Assembly: GCF_017114995.1 (NCBI RefSeq)
Contig: NZ_JABXKL010000005.1
Span: 186,001-250,000, forward strand
DNA from: Nostoc sp. NMS9
Lineage (GTDB): Bacteria > Cyanobacteriota > Cyanobacteriia > Cyanobacteriales > Nostocaceae
Reading direction: 5' to 3'
DNA length: 64,000 nucleotides
Below the pieces are notes generated by a model. It ran no database searches and was not told where the DNA came from. It was given only the letters and a program-made list of their open reading frames with translations. Both the position numbers and the translations under genes were made by a program. Shown in pieces: positions 7,814-16,616 of this stretch; positions within the stretch are counted from its first letter, which is position 1; each line of letters begins with the position of its first letter.

Positions 7814-9571
7814 TTGGTATGGACTACTAGCCGATCACTTACTATTCTTTTAGCAAGTTTAACTTTAGTGGCTGGTCTTTTACCGGCGGCAATATCCTAC
7901 ATCAGTAAATTAATTGTTGATGCAGTAGTATTTGCCTCTCAAGTTAATTCACAAAACAATGGTTTTGTCAATATTTACCCGTCTCTATTTTATGTAGGAT
8001 TAGAAGCGATCGCTGTAATTTTACTAGCAGGTAGTCAACGGGGCATCATCATTTGTCAGTCGTTATTGCGGGCGCTAATGGGTCAACGGGTAAATGTACT
8101 CATTTTAGAAAAGGCGCTGACACTCGATCTTAGGCAGTTTGAAGATTCAGAATTTTATGACAAATTGACCAATGCCCGACGAGAAGCATCAGTTCGTCCT
8201 CTTTCCCTAGTAAGCCGCACCTTTGGGTTGGTGCAAAATGCCCTTTCCCTAATCACCTATGGGATTTTGCTAGTAAATTTCTCAGTTTGGGCGGTAGTGG
8301 TATTGATTTTGGCAGCTATGCCTGTATTTATTGCGGAAACAAAATTTGCTGGGGAAGCCTTTCGCTTATTTAGTTGGCGTGCGGCAGAAACCCGTCAACA
8401 GCACTACTTAGAAAATTTACTAGCAAGAGAAGATTTTGTCACAGAAGTCAAACTCTATCAGTTGGGAGAAATGCTGCTAGGACGTTATCGCAGCCTGTTC
8501 GATCAACTATATGGCGAAGACCGTGATTTAACTCTGCGGCGAGGATTGTGGGGATATCTGCTGAGTTTAGTCAGTACTGGGGCTTTTTACCTAGCTTATG
8601 CTTGGATTGTGTTGGAAACAGTGTTAGGTAAGATTTCCTTGGGAGATATGACAATGTATCTCACCGTTTTTCGCCAAGGACAATCTACTTTCTCCAATGC
8701 CCTCACTTCTATTGGAGGGATGTATGAAGACAACCTATATTTATCAAATCTCTACGATTTTCTGGAAGAAGAAGTACCAAAATCTTGGGGTAAGGCAACC
8801 ATTGGGTTAAATTCCCAAGATGGTATCCGTTTTGAGAATGTCTCATTTACTTATCCGGGAAGTTCCAAACCAGCATTGAGAAACATTTCGCTGCATCTGA
8901 AACCCAGAGAGAAACTGGCAATTGTCGGTGAAAACGGCTCCGGTAAGACTACCTTAATCAAACTACTTACTCGACTCTACACCCCTGACTCTGGGCGAAT
9001 TTTCTTAGATGGCTTGGATTTGCAGGAATGGGATGTGGATGTATTGCGGCGTCGCATTGGTGTGATTTTTCAGAACTTTGTCCGCTACCAGTTCACTGTG
9101 GGAGAAAATATTGGCGTGGGCGATGTAGAACATCTCGAAAACAAAATACGGTGGAAAACTGCTGCTGAAAAAGGCATGGCCCAATCTTTTATTGACCAAT
9201 TACCTCAAAGCTTTCAAACTCAACTTGGTCGTTGGTTTAAGGGAGGACAGGAACTTTCTGGGGGACAGTGGCAGAAAATTGCCCTGTCTCGTGCTTTTAT
9301 GCGATCGCAAGCAGATATCTTGGTGTTAGATGAACCAACATCGGCAATAGATGCCCAAGCTGAGTTTGAGATTTTCAATCATTTTCGCGCTATTACTCAA
9401 AATCAGATGGTACTTTTGATTTCCCATCGCTTCTCGACGGTACGGATGGCTGACAAAATTCTAGTTATAGAAAACGGGGAAGTTATAGAACAAGGAACTC
9501 ACGAAGAATTGTTACAGGTAGGAGGACGTTATGCCAAATTGTTTCTGTTACAAGCAGCTGGTTATCAATAG
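7814..9571 (+). CDS. ABC exporter, fused permease-ATPase
   Basis: 585 residues as called. An N-terminal transmembrane domain of about 320 residues with five or six hydrophobic segments precedes a nucleotide-binding domain with Walker A GENGSGKTT (from G372), signature LSGGQ (481-485) and Walker B ILVLDEP (about 503-509). It should act as a homodimeric half-transporter; the substrate is unknown. The start is uncertain. TTG 7814 has no visible ribosome-binding site, while the same frame is open back to 7751 and encodes a plausible N-terminus (RQSLTVFRYSGRAVSLVW). ATG 7740 is out of frame with it by one base across a run of nine A (7749-7757). Confidence 0.85.
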   Translation: MVWTTSRSLTILLASLTLVAGLLPAAISYISKLIVDAVVFASQVNSQNNGFVNIYPSLFYVGLEAIAVILLAGSQRGIIICQSLLRALMGQRVNVLILEKALTLDLRQFEDSEFYDKLTNARREASVRPLSLVSRTFGLVQNALSLITYGILLVNFSVWAVVVLILAAMPVFIAETKFAGEAFRLFSWRAAETRQQHYLENLLAREDFVTEVKLYQLGEMLLGRYRSLFDQLYGEDRDLTLRRGLWGYLLSLVSTGAFYLAYAWIVLETVLGKISLGDMTMYLTVFRQGQSTFSNALTSIGGMYEDNLYLSNLYDFLEEEVPKSWGKATIGLNSQDGIRFENVSFTYPGSSKPALRNISLHLKPREKLAIVGENGSGKTTLIKLLTRLYTPDSGRIFLDGLDLQEWDVDVLRRRIGVIFQNFVRYQFTVGENIGVGDVEHLENKIRWKTAAEKGMAQSFIDQLPQSFQTQLGRWFKGGQELSGGQWQKIALSRAFMRSQADILVLDEPTSAIDAQAEFEIFNHFRAITQNQMVLLISHRFSTVRMADKILVIENGEVIEQGTHEELLQVGGRYAKLFLLQAAGYQ

Positions 9572-9713
9572 GAAAAGAAGCTAGCAGACTTTGTGAATTG
9601 AGATAGCGATCGCTCACTTTCTACAAAGCACATAACACTTCTATCTAACTACGTTAAACTGTTCGGTAAACATGAGTGAAATCTCTTTAGTGCCTAGACG
9701 CTCCGTATCGTTA

Positions 9714-10628
9714 AGAGGATGTCTGAGAAGTAAGAAAGCCCGCATAACGGTATCCTGTCAGTAGAAAAAATACTTAAGTATGACAGCGTTATGAGAGCGA
9801 TGAATCCATCGTACCCAAGTAATCTGACTTTAGAACAGTGGGAAATACTATCAGGACTAATTCCTCAACCAAAAAGTGGTGGTCGAAAACGTAGTGTTGA
9901 TATGCAGGCGATCGTTAACGCAATCCTATACATATTATGTGCGGGTTGTGCATGGCGAATGCTCCCAAACGATTTCCCCAAGTGGAAAACTGTGTACCAT
10001 TATTTCCGCCAGTGGCGTCAGAACGGGACGTGGCAACAAATTCATGAGCGATTGCGTTTATGGGTGCGTGTAAGCCAAAATCGAGAACCATCTCCATCTG
10101 AAGCGATTATGGACAGTCAATCGGTTGAAACAGCAACAATGGTTTCTAAGGAAGTCGGCTATGACTCAGGTAAAAAAATTAAAGGGCGTAAGCGGCATAT
10201 ACTTATCGATACATTAGGCTTACTGATCGTTGTCGTCATTACAGCCGCCAACGTCAGTGAACAAGCAGGAGCAAAAAAGGTTCTATCAAAACTTCATCAA
10301 GTACGCTCGCGCATGGGTAGATTGATTCGGATTTGGGTTGATGGTGGCTATCGTGGTCAGGATTTTACGCATTGGGTAATGGATGTTTATCGCTGGCTCT
10401 GGAGCGTTGTTACACGCTCTGAAGAACAGAAGGGATTTGTTGTCCTGCCAAAGCGTTGGCTAGTTGAGAGAACTTTTGGTTGGTTCAATTGGTGTCGCAG
10501 ACTCAGTAAAGACTATGAGATTTTACCTGAAACGACAGAGGCTTTTATTTATGTTGCCATGATTCGCTTAATGTTAAAACAGCTTGCCTAGTCAAAATCA
10601 CCTCCTCAAAACTTTTCAGACATCCTCT
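9714..10628 (+). mobile_element. IS5-family insertion sequence, 915 bp
   Basis: The terminal inverted repeats are AGAGGATGTCTGAGAAG (9714-9730) and its complement (10612-10628), with one mismatch. TA dinucleotides flank both ends (9712-9713 and 10629-10630), as expected for an IS427-like target duplication. One intact transposase fills the element. Intact ends and frame suggest a recent, possibly still mobile, insertion. Confidence 0.9.
9791..10591 (+). CDS. IS5-family transposase
   Basis: 266 residues in a single frame. An N-terminal DUF4096-like domain (LTLEQWEILSGLIP, CAWRMLPNDFPKWKTVYHYF) is followed by a DDE catalytic core with D108 (IMDSQSVE), D184 (WVDGGYRG) and E227 (LVERTFGWFNWCRRLSKDYE). 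All three catalytic acids are present, so the enzyme should be active. It cuts and pastes DNA bounded by the 17-bp repeats at 9714 and 10628. ATG 9791 and ATG 9800 are both possible starts. Unlike many IS5-group relatives it needs no frameshift. Confidence 0.93.
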   Translation: MRAMNPSYPSNLTLEQWEILSGLIPQPKSGGRKRSVDMQAIVNAILYILCAGCAWRMLPNDFPKWKTVYHYFRQWRQNGTWQQIHERLRLWVRVSQNREPSPSEAIMDSQSVETATMVSKEVGYDSGKKIKGRKRHILIDTLGLLIVVVITAANVSEQAGAKKVLSKLHQVRSRMGRLIRIWVDGGYRGQDFTHWVMDVYRWLWSVVTRSEEQKGFVVLPKRWLVERTFGWFNWCRRLSKDYEILPETTEAFIYVAMIRLMLKQLA

Positions 10629-10968
10629 TAGAACAAATTGATGGAGTAATTTATTCAGATGGTTTAGCTTGTATTATAGAATGCAAAGATTCAAATGAAA
10701 GCCTTAATATTGAAGCAATTGCGAAGCTAAGAAATCAACTATTACGCAGACCAACAACAAGTATCGGTAGTGTATTTAGTCGTAGTGGGTTTACGGTAGG
10801 TGCTATAACATTAGCGAGATATATTTCACCCCAAACTATTTTGTTGTGGGGAGGGAAAGAAATTAAATATTCACTGTACAATAAATACATACGTAGGTCG
10901 CTAATCAAAAAATATCGGTACTGCGTTGAGTATGGTCTTCCTGATTACGACATTACAATTGAGGATAT

Positions 10969-11517
10969 ATGACTCTAGCTTATATTATTACAGAAGGAAA
11001 TAAAGATATAGAAATTTTAAAGCAATTGCTCCCACAATCTGTTATTCAAGACATAAACTTTAAATTTGTAGATGGTTCAGGGCAGTATGGAGCGCGCTCA
11101 TTAGCAAGTACACTTTTAGTTACTAGATCAATTCCTGTTGCTTTGATTAATGATGCAGATACAGAAGATAATTCACTTGTTAGTGAACAATTAGATTCAC
11201 TTAATTATCTACTCCGTCAAGCATCTCCAGGCATACCCTATAAAGTGTTTCTAGCAGTTCCAGAAATAGAAATAATTTTATTGCAAGACCGCTCACTAAT
11301 TGAAAAAATAGCTGAACGCAGCTTTACTGATTTAGAGTGGCAACTGGCTCAGAGTAAACCCAAAGATTTTCTAACAGCAGTTTTTGGAAAAGATACACCA
11401 TTTAATAAAATATTTAACAAAATCAATAATGATGAAATTCAGGCATTGCAACAACATCCATTAATACAAAACCTGATTAATTTTTTATCATCAGTTGCTG
11501 CTACACCTACAGTTTAA
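10969..11517 (+). CDS. Toprim-like protein, partner of the interrupted nuclease
   Basis: 182 residues. The N-terminus AYIITEGNKDIEIL followed by ALINDADTED fits a Toprim-like fold: an early Glu (E9) after a beta strand, and a D62xD64 pair after the third strand, the acids that bind metal in OLD nucleases, primases and topoisomerases. The rest is helical and unrecognised. Its ATG overlaps the stop of the IS-broken nuclease gene (ATGA), so the two were co-translated. With the upstream gene disrupted, this one may lack a promoter or be driven by the IS. The Toprim call is a motif reading, not a search result. Confidence 0.55.
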   Translation: MTLAYIITEGNKDIEILKQLLPQSVIQDINFKFVDGSGQYGARSLASTLLVTRSIPVALINDADTEDNSLVSEQLDSLNYLLRQASPGIPYKVFLAVPEIEIILLQDRSLIEKIAERSFTDLEWQLAQSKPKDFLTAVFGKDTPFNKIFNKINNDEIQALQQHPLIQNLINFLSSVAATPTV

Positions 11518-11546
11518 ATTGATTAATAAATAATCAAAGCGAAGAT

Positions 11547-11777
11547 TTAAGCCACTTTTAACGATTTTTGAGGAAAAGTAATTGGCTCTGGCAAAGGTTT
11601 TCCTTGCTCTTCATACCATTCAATCAGAGATTCAATTACCTCTTGCCCGTGTTTAGCGGCTTCTTCATAACTCTTACCATGAGTGTGGAATTGCTGCCAA
11701 GGAAACTCTGGTAAGTGTACTAAGTAGCAATTATCCTCATCTGACCATTGAATTACCATACTGTAGCGATCGTTCAT
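11547..11777 (-). CDS. HicB-family antitoxin-like protein (no HicA partner seen)
   Basis: 76 residues from ATG 11777: YSMVIQWSDEDNCYLVHLPEFPWQQFHTHGKSYEEAAKHGQEVIESLIEWYEE, the partial RNase H-like HicB fold. In HicAB systems HicB neutralises the HicA mRNA interferase, but no HicA-like ORF is adjacent. A frame open from 11860 to the TAA overlapping this ATG (11777-11779) encodes a 27-residue tail (ending VNRVLKQLGEIEEE), perhaps the end of a lost partner gene. A longer start at 11828 only reads out-of-frame sequence. Orphan HicB-like genes are common in cyanobacteria. Confidence 0.75.
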   Translation of the reverse strand: MNDRYSMVIQWSDEDNCYLVHLPEFPWQQFHTHGKSYEEAAKHGQEVIESLIEWYEEQGKPLPEPITFPQKSLKVA

Positions 11778-11987
11778 TATTCTTCCTCTATTTCTCCTAG
11801 TTGCTTCAAAACACGATTGACTTGGCATTCACAGTTGAAGTTGAGTAATTTAAACTGTGGTTATTACTTAAAGTGGTTTGATGGCATAGAATAATTTTTT
11901 ACTTAGTGATAAGTAGAGTTACAATGTGGCATTGCCCATTCCTTCTAGCTAGGGGGCATTGTCTAACTACTTTCAAATAACACAGTA

Positions 11988-13331
11988 ATGATGGATTGGA
12001 AGAAACTCCTGACACCAAAAAGACTTGGCAAGACTGACGCGGAAAATCTCCAGTTTGATCGTACTCCCTTTCAAAGAGACTACGATCGCCTAGTGTTTTC
12101 CTCACCTTTTCGTCGTCTCAAAGATAAAACTCAGGTTTTTTCTTTGTCCACAAATGATTACATTCGTACTCGTCTCATTCATAGCCTTGAAGTGTCTTGC
12201 GTCGGTCGCTCCCTTGGCAGAATAGTGGGTGAGGCAATTGTAAAAAAATACGACTTTAATCAGGATGGGTTACGTGCTTCAGACTTTGGTGATATCGTAT
12301 CTGCTGCTTGTCTGGCTCATGATATTGGGAATCCTCCTTTTGGCCATTCTGGAGAGGATGCTATTCGTACAGGATTTGAATCATGGTACAACACTGTTAA
12401 TCATGTAGGCGAAGAACTTCTCAGCAAGTCTCAGAAAGCTGACTTTGATTCATTTGAAGGTAATGCACAAGGCTTTCGTATTCTAACCAAGCTTGAAATG
12501 CCCCCCAGAAAAGGCGGAATGCAACTAACCTGCCCAACTTTAGCTGCTTTCACAAAGTACCCTAGAGAATCTTCTCTACCAAAATCTATTTTTAACGGTT
12601 ACTCAGGTAAAAGTGTTAAAAAATATGGTTTTTTCCAGGCAGAAAAAGATTTATTTGCTGAAGTAGCAGAAACGGTTGGTCTAATTCGCCGTCATAATAA
12701 TGCAGCATGGTGGTCTCGACATCCGCTTGCTTTTCTTGTTGAAGCCGCAGATGACATTTGTTATTCAATTGTTGATGTAGAAGATGGCCATCGTATGGGT
12801 TACATCCCATTTGAAAAAACCAAGGAATTACTTAACGTAGTTGCAAATATTGCAAATAAAGATATTCAAGAACATGGTGAAAGCAATACAGAAATAGTTA
12901 AGCGATTGCGGGCTTTAGCTATCAATAAACTTATAAATGAGGCAAGTGATATTTTCCTGAAACACGAAGAAGATATACTTTCTGGAGAGTTTGATAAGGA
13001 CTTGTTATCTCTAAGCAATTATGCAAACCACTTAGAAGAAATTGGAAAGGAAACTCGCACGGCTGTTTTCCAACATCCTGATGTTGTTAGTATCCAGATT
13101 GCTGGGTATGAAGTTTTGGGTAAACTATTTGCTGAATTTGTTAATGCCGTCCTGCACAATAGTAAAAAAGGCAATTTGGTCTATCATATGCTTCCCAAAG
13201 AATATAATAATCCGGATTCAGACAAAGATAATTATAATAAAATTCTTAGAGTTACAGACTATATCTCCGGTATGACTGATTCTTACGCTACCAGTCTATT
13301 CCAACAATTTAGTGGGATTTCATTGGGATAG
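11988..13331 (+). CDS. dgt: Deoxyguanosinetriphosphate triphosphohydrolase-like (HD domain)
   Basis: Hydrolyses dNTPs, classically dGTP, to the deoxynucleoside and triphosphate. 447 residues, with QFDRTPFQRDYDRLVFSSPFRRLKDKTQVF at the N-terminus, metal-binding H in LIHSLEVS, the HD pair in CLAHDIGNPPFGHSGEDA, and D in HPLAFLVEAADDICYSIVDVED. All metal ligands are visible. The first two codons are both ATG (11988, 11991). Some dGTPases act in phage defence by draining dNTPs. Its place beside a nuclease-Toprim pair and a HicB gene is suggestive, but housekeeping use is equally possible. Confidence 0.9.
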   Translation: MMDWKKLLTPKRLGKTDAENLQFDRTPFQRDYDRLVFSSPFRRLKDKTQVFSLSTNDYIRTRLIHSLEVSCVGRSLGRIVGEAIVKKYDFNQDGLRASDFGDIVSAACLAHDIGNPPFGHSGEDAIRTGFESWYNTVNHVGEELLSKSQKADFDSFEGNAQGFRILTKLEMPPRKGGMQLTCPTLAAFTKYPRESSLPKSIFNGYSGKSVKKYGFFQAEKDLFAEVAETVGLIRRHNNAAWWSRHPLAFLVEAADDICYSIVDVEDGHRMGYIPFEKTKELLNVVANIANKDIQEHGESNTEIVKRLRALAINKLINEASDIFLKHEEDILSGEFDKDLLSLSNYANHLEEIGKETRTAVFQHPDVVSIQIAGYEVLGKLFAEFVNAVLHNSKKGNLVYHMLPKEYNNPDSDKDNYNKILRVTDYISGMTDSYATSLFQQFSGISLG

Positions 13332-13490
13332 GTTTAATTCAAATTTATAATGGTACTTGATTTAAAATTTTCCATTTCAATAATACATTGACAACGTAGC
13401 AAAACCTGTTTTAACGAAATAAGTAGATTGGCAAAAATAAAGCTAAATCGTGTTCGCATAGGATTTTCGTCAGAAGAGGGTCGTCATTTG

Positions 13491-14372
13491 TCAACAGATA
13501 CTTCTGACAACTTGTAGAAATTCCCTTAGCACAGGTGTCATATCTTCTTCCCGCCACACTATGGCCGTTTCTACTAATGGTGTTTTCTCCTCTAGAGTAC
13601 GATAAACTACACCAGTTCTCTGAAAATTTTGCAATGAAGACGGTGCGATCGCAATCCCCATTCCGGCTGAAACCAATCCGATAATCGTCTGCATCTGAAT
13701 CGCTTCTTGAGTCACTTTTGGGCTGAAGTCTCCTTGCTGACAAAGACTTACGATTTGCTCGTAAAGTCCGGGCCCCAAATGGCGAGGAAACATGATAAAG
13801 TTTTCGTTTACTAGCGATCGCACTGAAATTTTTTCTTGTTCAGCTAAAGAATGAGTTTCCAACATAGCCACAATTAAAGCTTCTTGCTGAATGCATTCTT
13901 GATTGAGTGTGTTGTTTTCTAAAGGTGGATGGGCAAAACCTACATGAATGCAGCAATCCTGTAGCGCTTGCTCCTGCTGAGTTGTGGTTAATTCCTGCAA
14001 TACCAACTCTACTTCTGGAAACTGTTCTCTAAACCGCCGCAAAATCACAGGAAGCAAATCATAAGTTGCCAAACTGGTAAACCCAATTCGCAGTAGTTCC
14101 TTTTCACCTCTTCCCGTTTTTTGGGTTTGCTCAATTCCTCTTTGGAGTTGAGCTAAAAGTTGATAAGCCTCTTGCAAAAAAACTTTTCCTGCTTCTGTTA
14201 GTTGTACCTGTCGTTTGGTTTTGCGGTGAAATAGTTCTACCCCCAATTGCGCTTCTAGTTGGTGAATTTGCTGGCTTAAGGGTGGTTGAGCGATGTGCAG
14301 TCGCTCGGCGGCTCTACTGAAGTGCAGTTCTTCAGCTACAGCAATAAAGTAGCGCAGGTGTCGCAATTCCAT
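13491..14372 (-). CDS. LysR-family transcriptional regulator
   Basis: 293 residues with the classic N-terminal winged HTH (MELRHLRYFIAVAEELHFSRAAERLHIAQPPLSQQ) and a C-terminal periplasmic-binding-like effector domain (about 90-293). The substrate or co-inducer is unknown. No divergently oriented target gene lies close by: the nearest upstream ORF begins almost 700 bp away, so the regulon cannot be read from position. The length and domain layout are normal for the family. Confidence 0.92.
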   Translation of the reverse strand: MELRHLRYFIAVAEELHFSRAAERLHIAQPPLSQQIHQLEAQLGVELFHRKTKRQVQLTEAGKVFLQEAYQLLAQLQRGIEQTQKTGRGEKELLRIGFTSLATYDLLPVILRRFREQFPEVELVLQELTTTQQEQALQDCCIHVGFAHPPLENNTLNQECIQQEALIVAMLETHSLAEQEKISVRSLVNENFIMFPRHLGPGLYEQIVSLCQQGDFSPKVTQEAIQMQTIIGLVSAGMGIAIAPSSLQNFQRTGVVYRTLEEKTPLVETAIVWREEDMTPVLREFLQVVRSIC

Positions 14373-15064
14373 TTTTTTGATATTTTATAAGTTTCAATTT
14401 TCTATAAATATATAAACTCAGAGAGGCGCAAAGTAGCGCAGAGTTTTTAGATGATTTGTAACAAAAACTAGAGGTGCGATCGCTAGAATTAATGCTGATC
14501 TACACATAAACTTTATTGATAATCACAATCAAAAATGCATTTTTCACTACAATCATTCTGTGAAAAAAGTTTGTTGTTTTTAATATCAAGCTGTATCATT
14601 TACCATGCTATATTTATTCACTCTTAGAAGCATTAATTGAAATTTTTACGTGTGCTTTCCAAAACCTTAGATGCTATATATAAATTATTTAAACTTGGCT
14701 TTAGGTTTCAAATTTAATTGCAAATTATGCCACCATACTTGATATAGCAATATATTCATTCAAACTAGAAAAAGTATTAACATTTAAGCGAATTAGTGCT
14801 ATATCCTTTACTGGCTAAAATTTGAGAAATAGTAATTATCGCTTATTTAATAATGAGCAAGAGTCATTCAAAAAATATCATTCATAGGGCCGAACGATCA
14901 TCTATTTTTATTATCTTCAATGCCCCATACCCCATAACCCATGCCCAATACCCTAATTGCATACTTCTATGCGATCAGAAGTATCCACACCAACCCAAAC
15001 AACTACCCCTAGCAGGTTAAACTAGGTCTGGTAACAACTGCTCCACGTTCCTTATGAGGCTTTT
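14373..15064. other. AT-rich intergenic region without a convincing gene
   Basis: 692 bp between divergent LysR and YbjN-like genes. Near 14415-14443 an imperfect hairpin with GCGC arms (AGGCGCAAAGTAGCGC) is followed by a T run. Around 14922-14955 lie degenerate CCCCATA/CCCAATA heptamers. No ORF with a plausible start was found. The LysR promoter and the promoter of the 15065 gene must lie here. Confidence 0.5.
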
Positions 15065-15622
15065 ATGGGAGCTAACCTCAAACAGATTGCCAACTATTTA
15101 GACAACCTTGGTTGGGACTACCGTTTTGATGATGAAGAAGACCGAATTATAACAGGTGTGGAGGCTGATAATCTAGAAGATTTCCTAATAGTTGTCCAAC
15201 TGGATGAAGAAGGAAAATTTTTTCGGGTATTTGCCCCTCAAGTTCTGGGAGGAATCCAAGACCATCCTCACAAGGCAGCTATCCTCCAGACAATGCTCGC
15301 CATTTCCTGGGAAACCAAAATGTTGCAATGGGAGTATGACCCATCGGATGGTGAAATTCGTGCCATTATTGAGTTTCCTTTAGAAGACTCGATTCTCACA
15401 GAAAAACAATTTCACCGTTGTCTGAGTGGATTAATTCAGATTGTGGATGGCATAGCAATACCTCGCCTGACAGAAGTGATGGCAACAGGCCTCGATCCGG
15501 GGAATATAGAACTTGGGGAAAGACTATTACTCAGTATCCAAGAAGAAGCCCCAGGATTGTTAGATCTACTAGAAAAAGCAATGGAAGCGCGAAAAAAGCG
15601 AGGAAGTTTTCCTAGTGAGTGA
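15065..15622 (+). CDS. YbjN-like conserved protein (type III secretion chaperone-like fold)
   Basis: 185 residues, acidic and soluble. It begins with an Asn/Leu-rich helix (LKQIANYLDNLGWDYRFDDEEDRI), followed by a beta sheet (DFLIVVQLDEEGKFFRVFAPQVLG) and a helix carrying MLAISWETKMLQWEYD, the arrangement of the YbjN/CesT-like fold. The precise function is unknown; members in cyanobacteria are widely conserved. The DUF3318 gene follows 77 bp downstream on the same strand and may be cotranscribed. Confidence 0.7.
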   Translation: MGANLKQIANYLDNLGWDYRFDDEEDRIITGVEADNLEDFLIVVQLDEEGKFFRVFAPQVLGGIQDHPHKAAILQTMLAISWETKMLQWEYDPSDGEIRAIIEFPLEDSILTEKQFHRCLSGLIQIVDGIAIPRLTEVMATGLDPGNIELGERLLLSIQEEAPGLLDLLEKAMEARKKRGSFPSE

Positions 15623-15699
15623 GACGGATCATCACTTAAATAGCTATACTCCAAAGTGATACCCTCACTATATACTGAAATTTTCTGGGGCTGGATATT

Positions 15700-16344
15700 A
15701 TGACATCCTATGCAACCTCCTCTGCCAAAGCGGAAATGAGCGAACTCCGGCGGTTGAAAGCCTTACTACCACCAGAACTGCAAAGCTGGGTCACGGTTGA
15801 AGGCACAACTGAGGTCAATCCACCCCTGGTTCGCTGCGAAGAAATTGGTAAAGACCAGGTAGAAATTCAAATTGATTTGGTGAAATGGGATGCCCTCGCA
15901 ATGGATCAGCGTAATCTGCTGTTCTGGCATGAGGTTGCTCGCGTTCAAAATGACACAATTCCTAAAGATGGTTGGGAAATGGCAGCACTAGCCATCGGTT
16001 TAGGTGGTGCTGTAGGGGAATTGTGGGTACAAGATGGATTGCTGCTGGTGTTAGCTTTGTCGCTTTGTGGCGTGTCAGGCTGGCGACTGTACCAAAAGAA
16101 TAATGGGGAAAAGCAACTAAGAGAATTGCTCAATGCTGATGAGAAAGCGATCGCTTTAGCAACTCGTTTTGGTTATAGCCTCCCCAATGCCTACAAAAGT
16201 CTCGGTAGCGCCTTGAAAACCCTGATTGATAATACTCCTAGTAAGCGCCAACGGTCGAGATACGAAGCAAGACTCTCTGCCCTCAAACGCAGTGCTAATA
16301 AGGCAAAAGCTAAATCGAAAACTCCAAACGAGGGCGGACTATAG
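15700..16344 (+). CDS. DUF3318 membrane-associated protein
   Basis: 214 residues of the cyanobacterial DUF3318 family. The N-terminal part has EMSELRRLKALLPPELQSWV and an HEVARVQ motif after RNLLFW, resembling a degenerate metallopeptidase-like segment. Two hydrophobic stretches follow (about 101-133), predicted membrane hairpin, and a basic C-terminal tail (SKRQRSRYEARLSALKRSANKAKAKSK). No enzymatic role is established. Nested hairpins after the stop probably terminate it. Confidence 0.8.
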   Translation: MTSYATSSAKAEMSELRRLKALLPPELQSWVTVEGTTEVNPPLVRCEEIGKDQVEIQIDLVKWDALAMDQRNLLFWHEVARVQNDTIPKDGWEMAALAIGLGGAVGELWVQDGLLLVLALSLCGVSGWRLYQKNNGEKQLRELLNADEKAIALATRFGYSLPNAYKSLGSALKTLIDNTPSKRQRSRYEARLSALKRSANKAKAKSKTPNEGGL

Positions 16345-16361
16345 AAACCATAAATTAGGTT

Positions 16362-16383
16362 GGGGGGTATTTGCTCACCCCCC
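16362..16383 (+). terminator. G/C-stem hairpin downstream of DUF3318 gene
   Basis: Six G (16362-16367) pair with six C (16378-16383) around a 10-base loop, 18 bases after the DUF3318 stop. A U tract is missing, so termination strength is uncertain; a second small stem (CTTGAAC/GTTCAAG, 16424-16441) follows. Confidence 0.5.
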
Positions 16384-16500
16384 GAAATACCTAAATCAAC
16401 GTAGCTTTAACAAAGTCCCCTGCCTTGAACTTTAGTTCAAGTTTCTCTCTGAGTTTGAGAGGGAAGATTTTACGAAACCTGTTAGTGGTCTTTTGATTTA

Positions 16501-16546
16501 GCTAATTAGACTGCCTACTAAGGAGGCTGCTGCCTCCCTAATTAGC
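16501..16546. terminator. Nested hairpin between convergent genes
   Basis: The outer arms GCTAATTAG (16501-16509) and CTAATTAGC (16538-16546) enclose an inner GGAGGC-TGCT-GCCTCC stem (16522-16537). It lies 70 bp past the queE stop and may serve as a bidirectional terminator for the convergent DUF3318 and queE genes. Confidence 0.5.
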
Positions 16547-16616
16547 GACAACAGCCCAATTACCATTTCATAAAATCTTACTTTTTTCTTGACTACATCT
16601 TTATCAAACTCAAATT

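Larger units (their letters stand above)
9672..10972 (+). pseudogene. PD-(D/E)XK nuclease gene interrupted by an IS element
   Basis: ATG 9672 begins MSEISLVPRRSVSL and meets the IS at 9714. After the IS the same gene resumes at 10631 as EQIDGVIYSDGLACIIECKD and runs to TGA 10970-10972. Removing 9714-10628 with one TA copy restores a continuous frame of 127 residues. IDGV...IIECKD matches the D...ExK core of restriction-type (Mrr-like) nucleases. The restored protein is short, so a longer N-terminus may have been lost earlier. The 3' part overlaps the next gene by ATGA, so the two formed a coupled pair. Function in defence is inference. Confidence 0.7.

Noticed and set aside
9876..10097. ORFs of 65 aa (+) and 60 aa (-) inside the transposase
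   Set aside because: Shadows of the intact IS5 transposase, whose DDE residues define the true frame.
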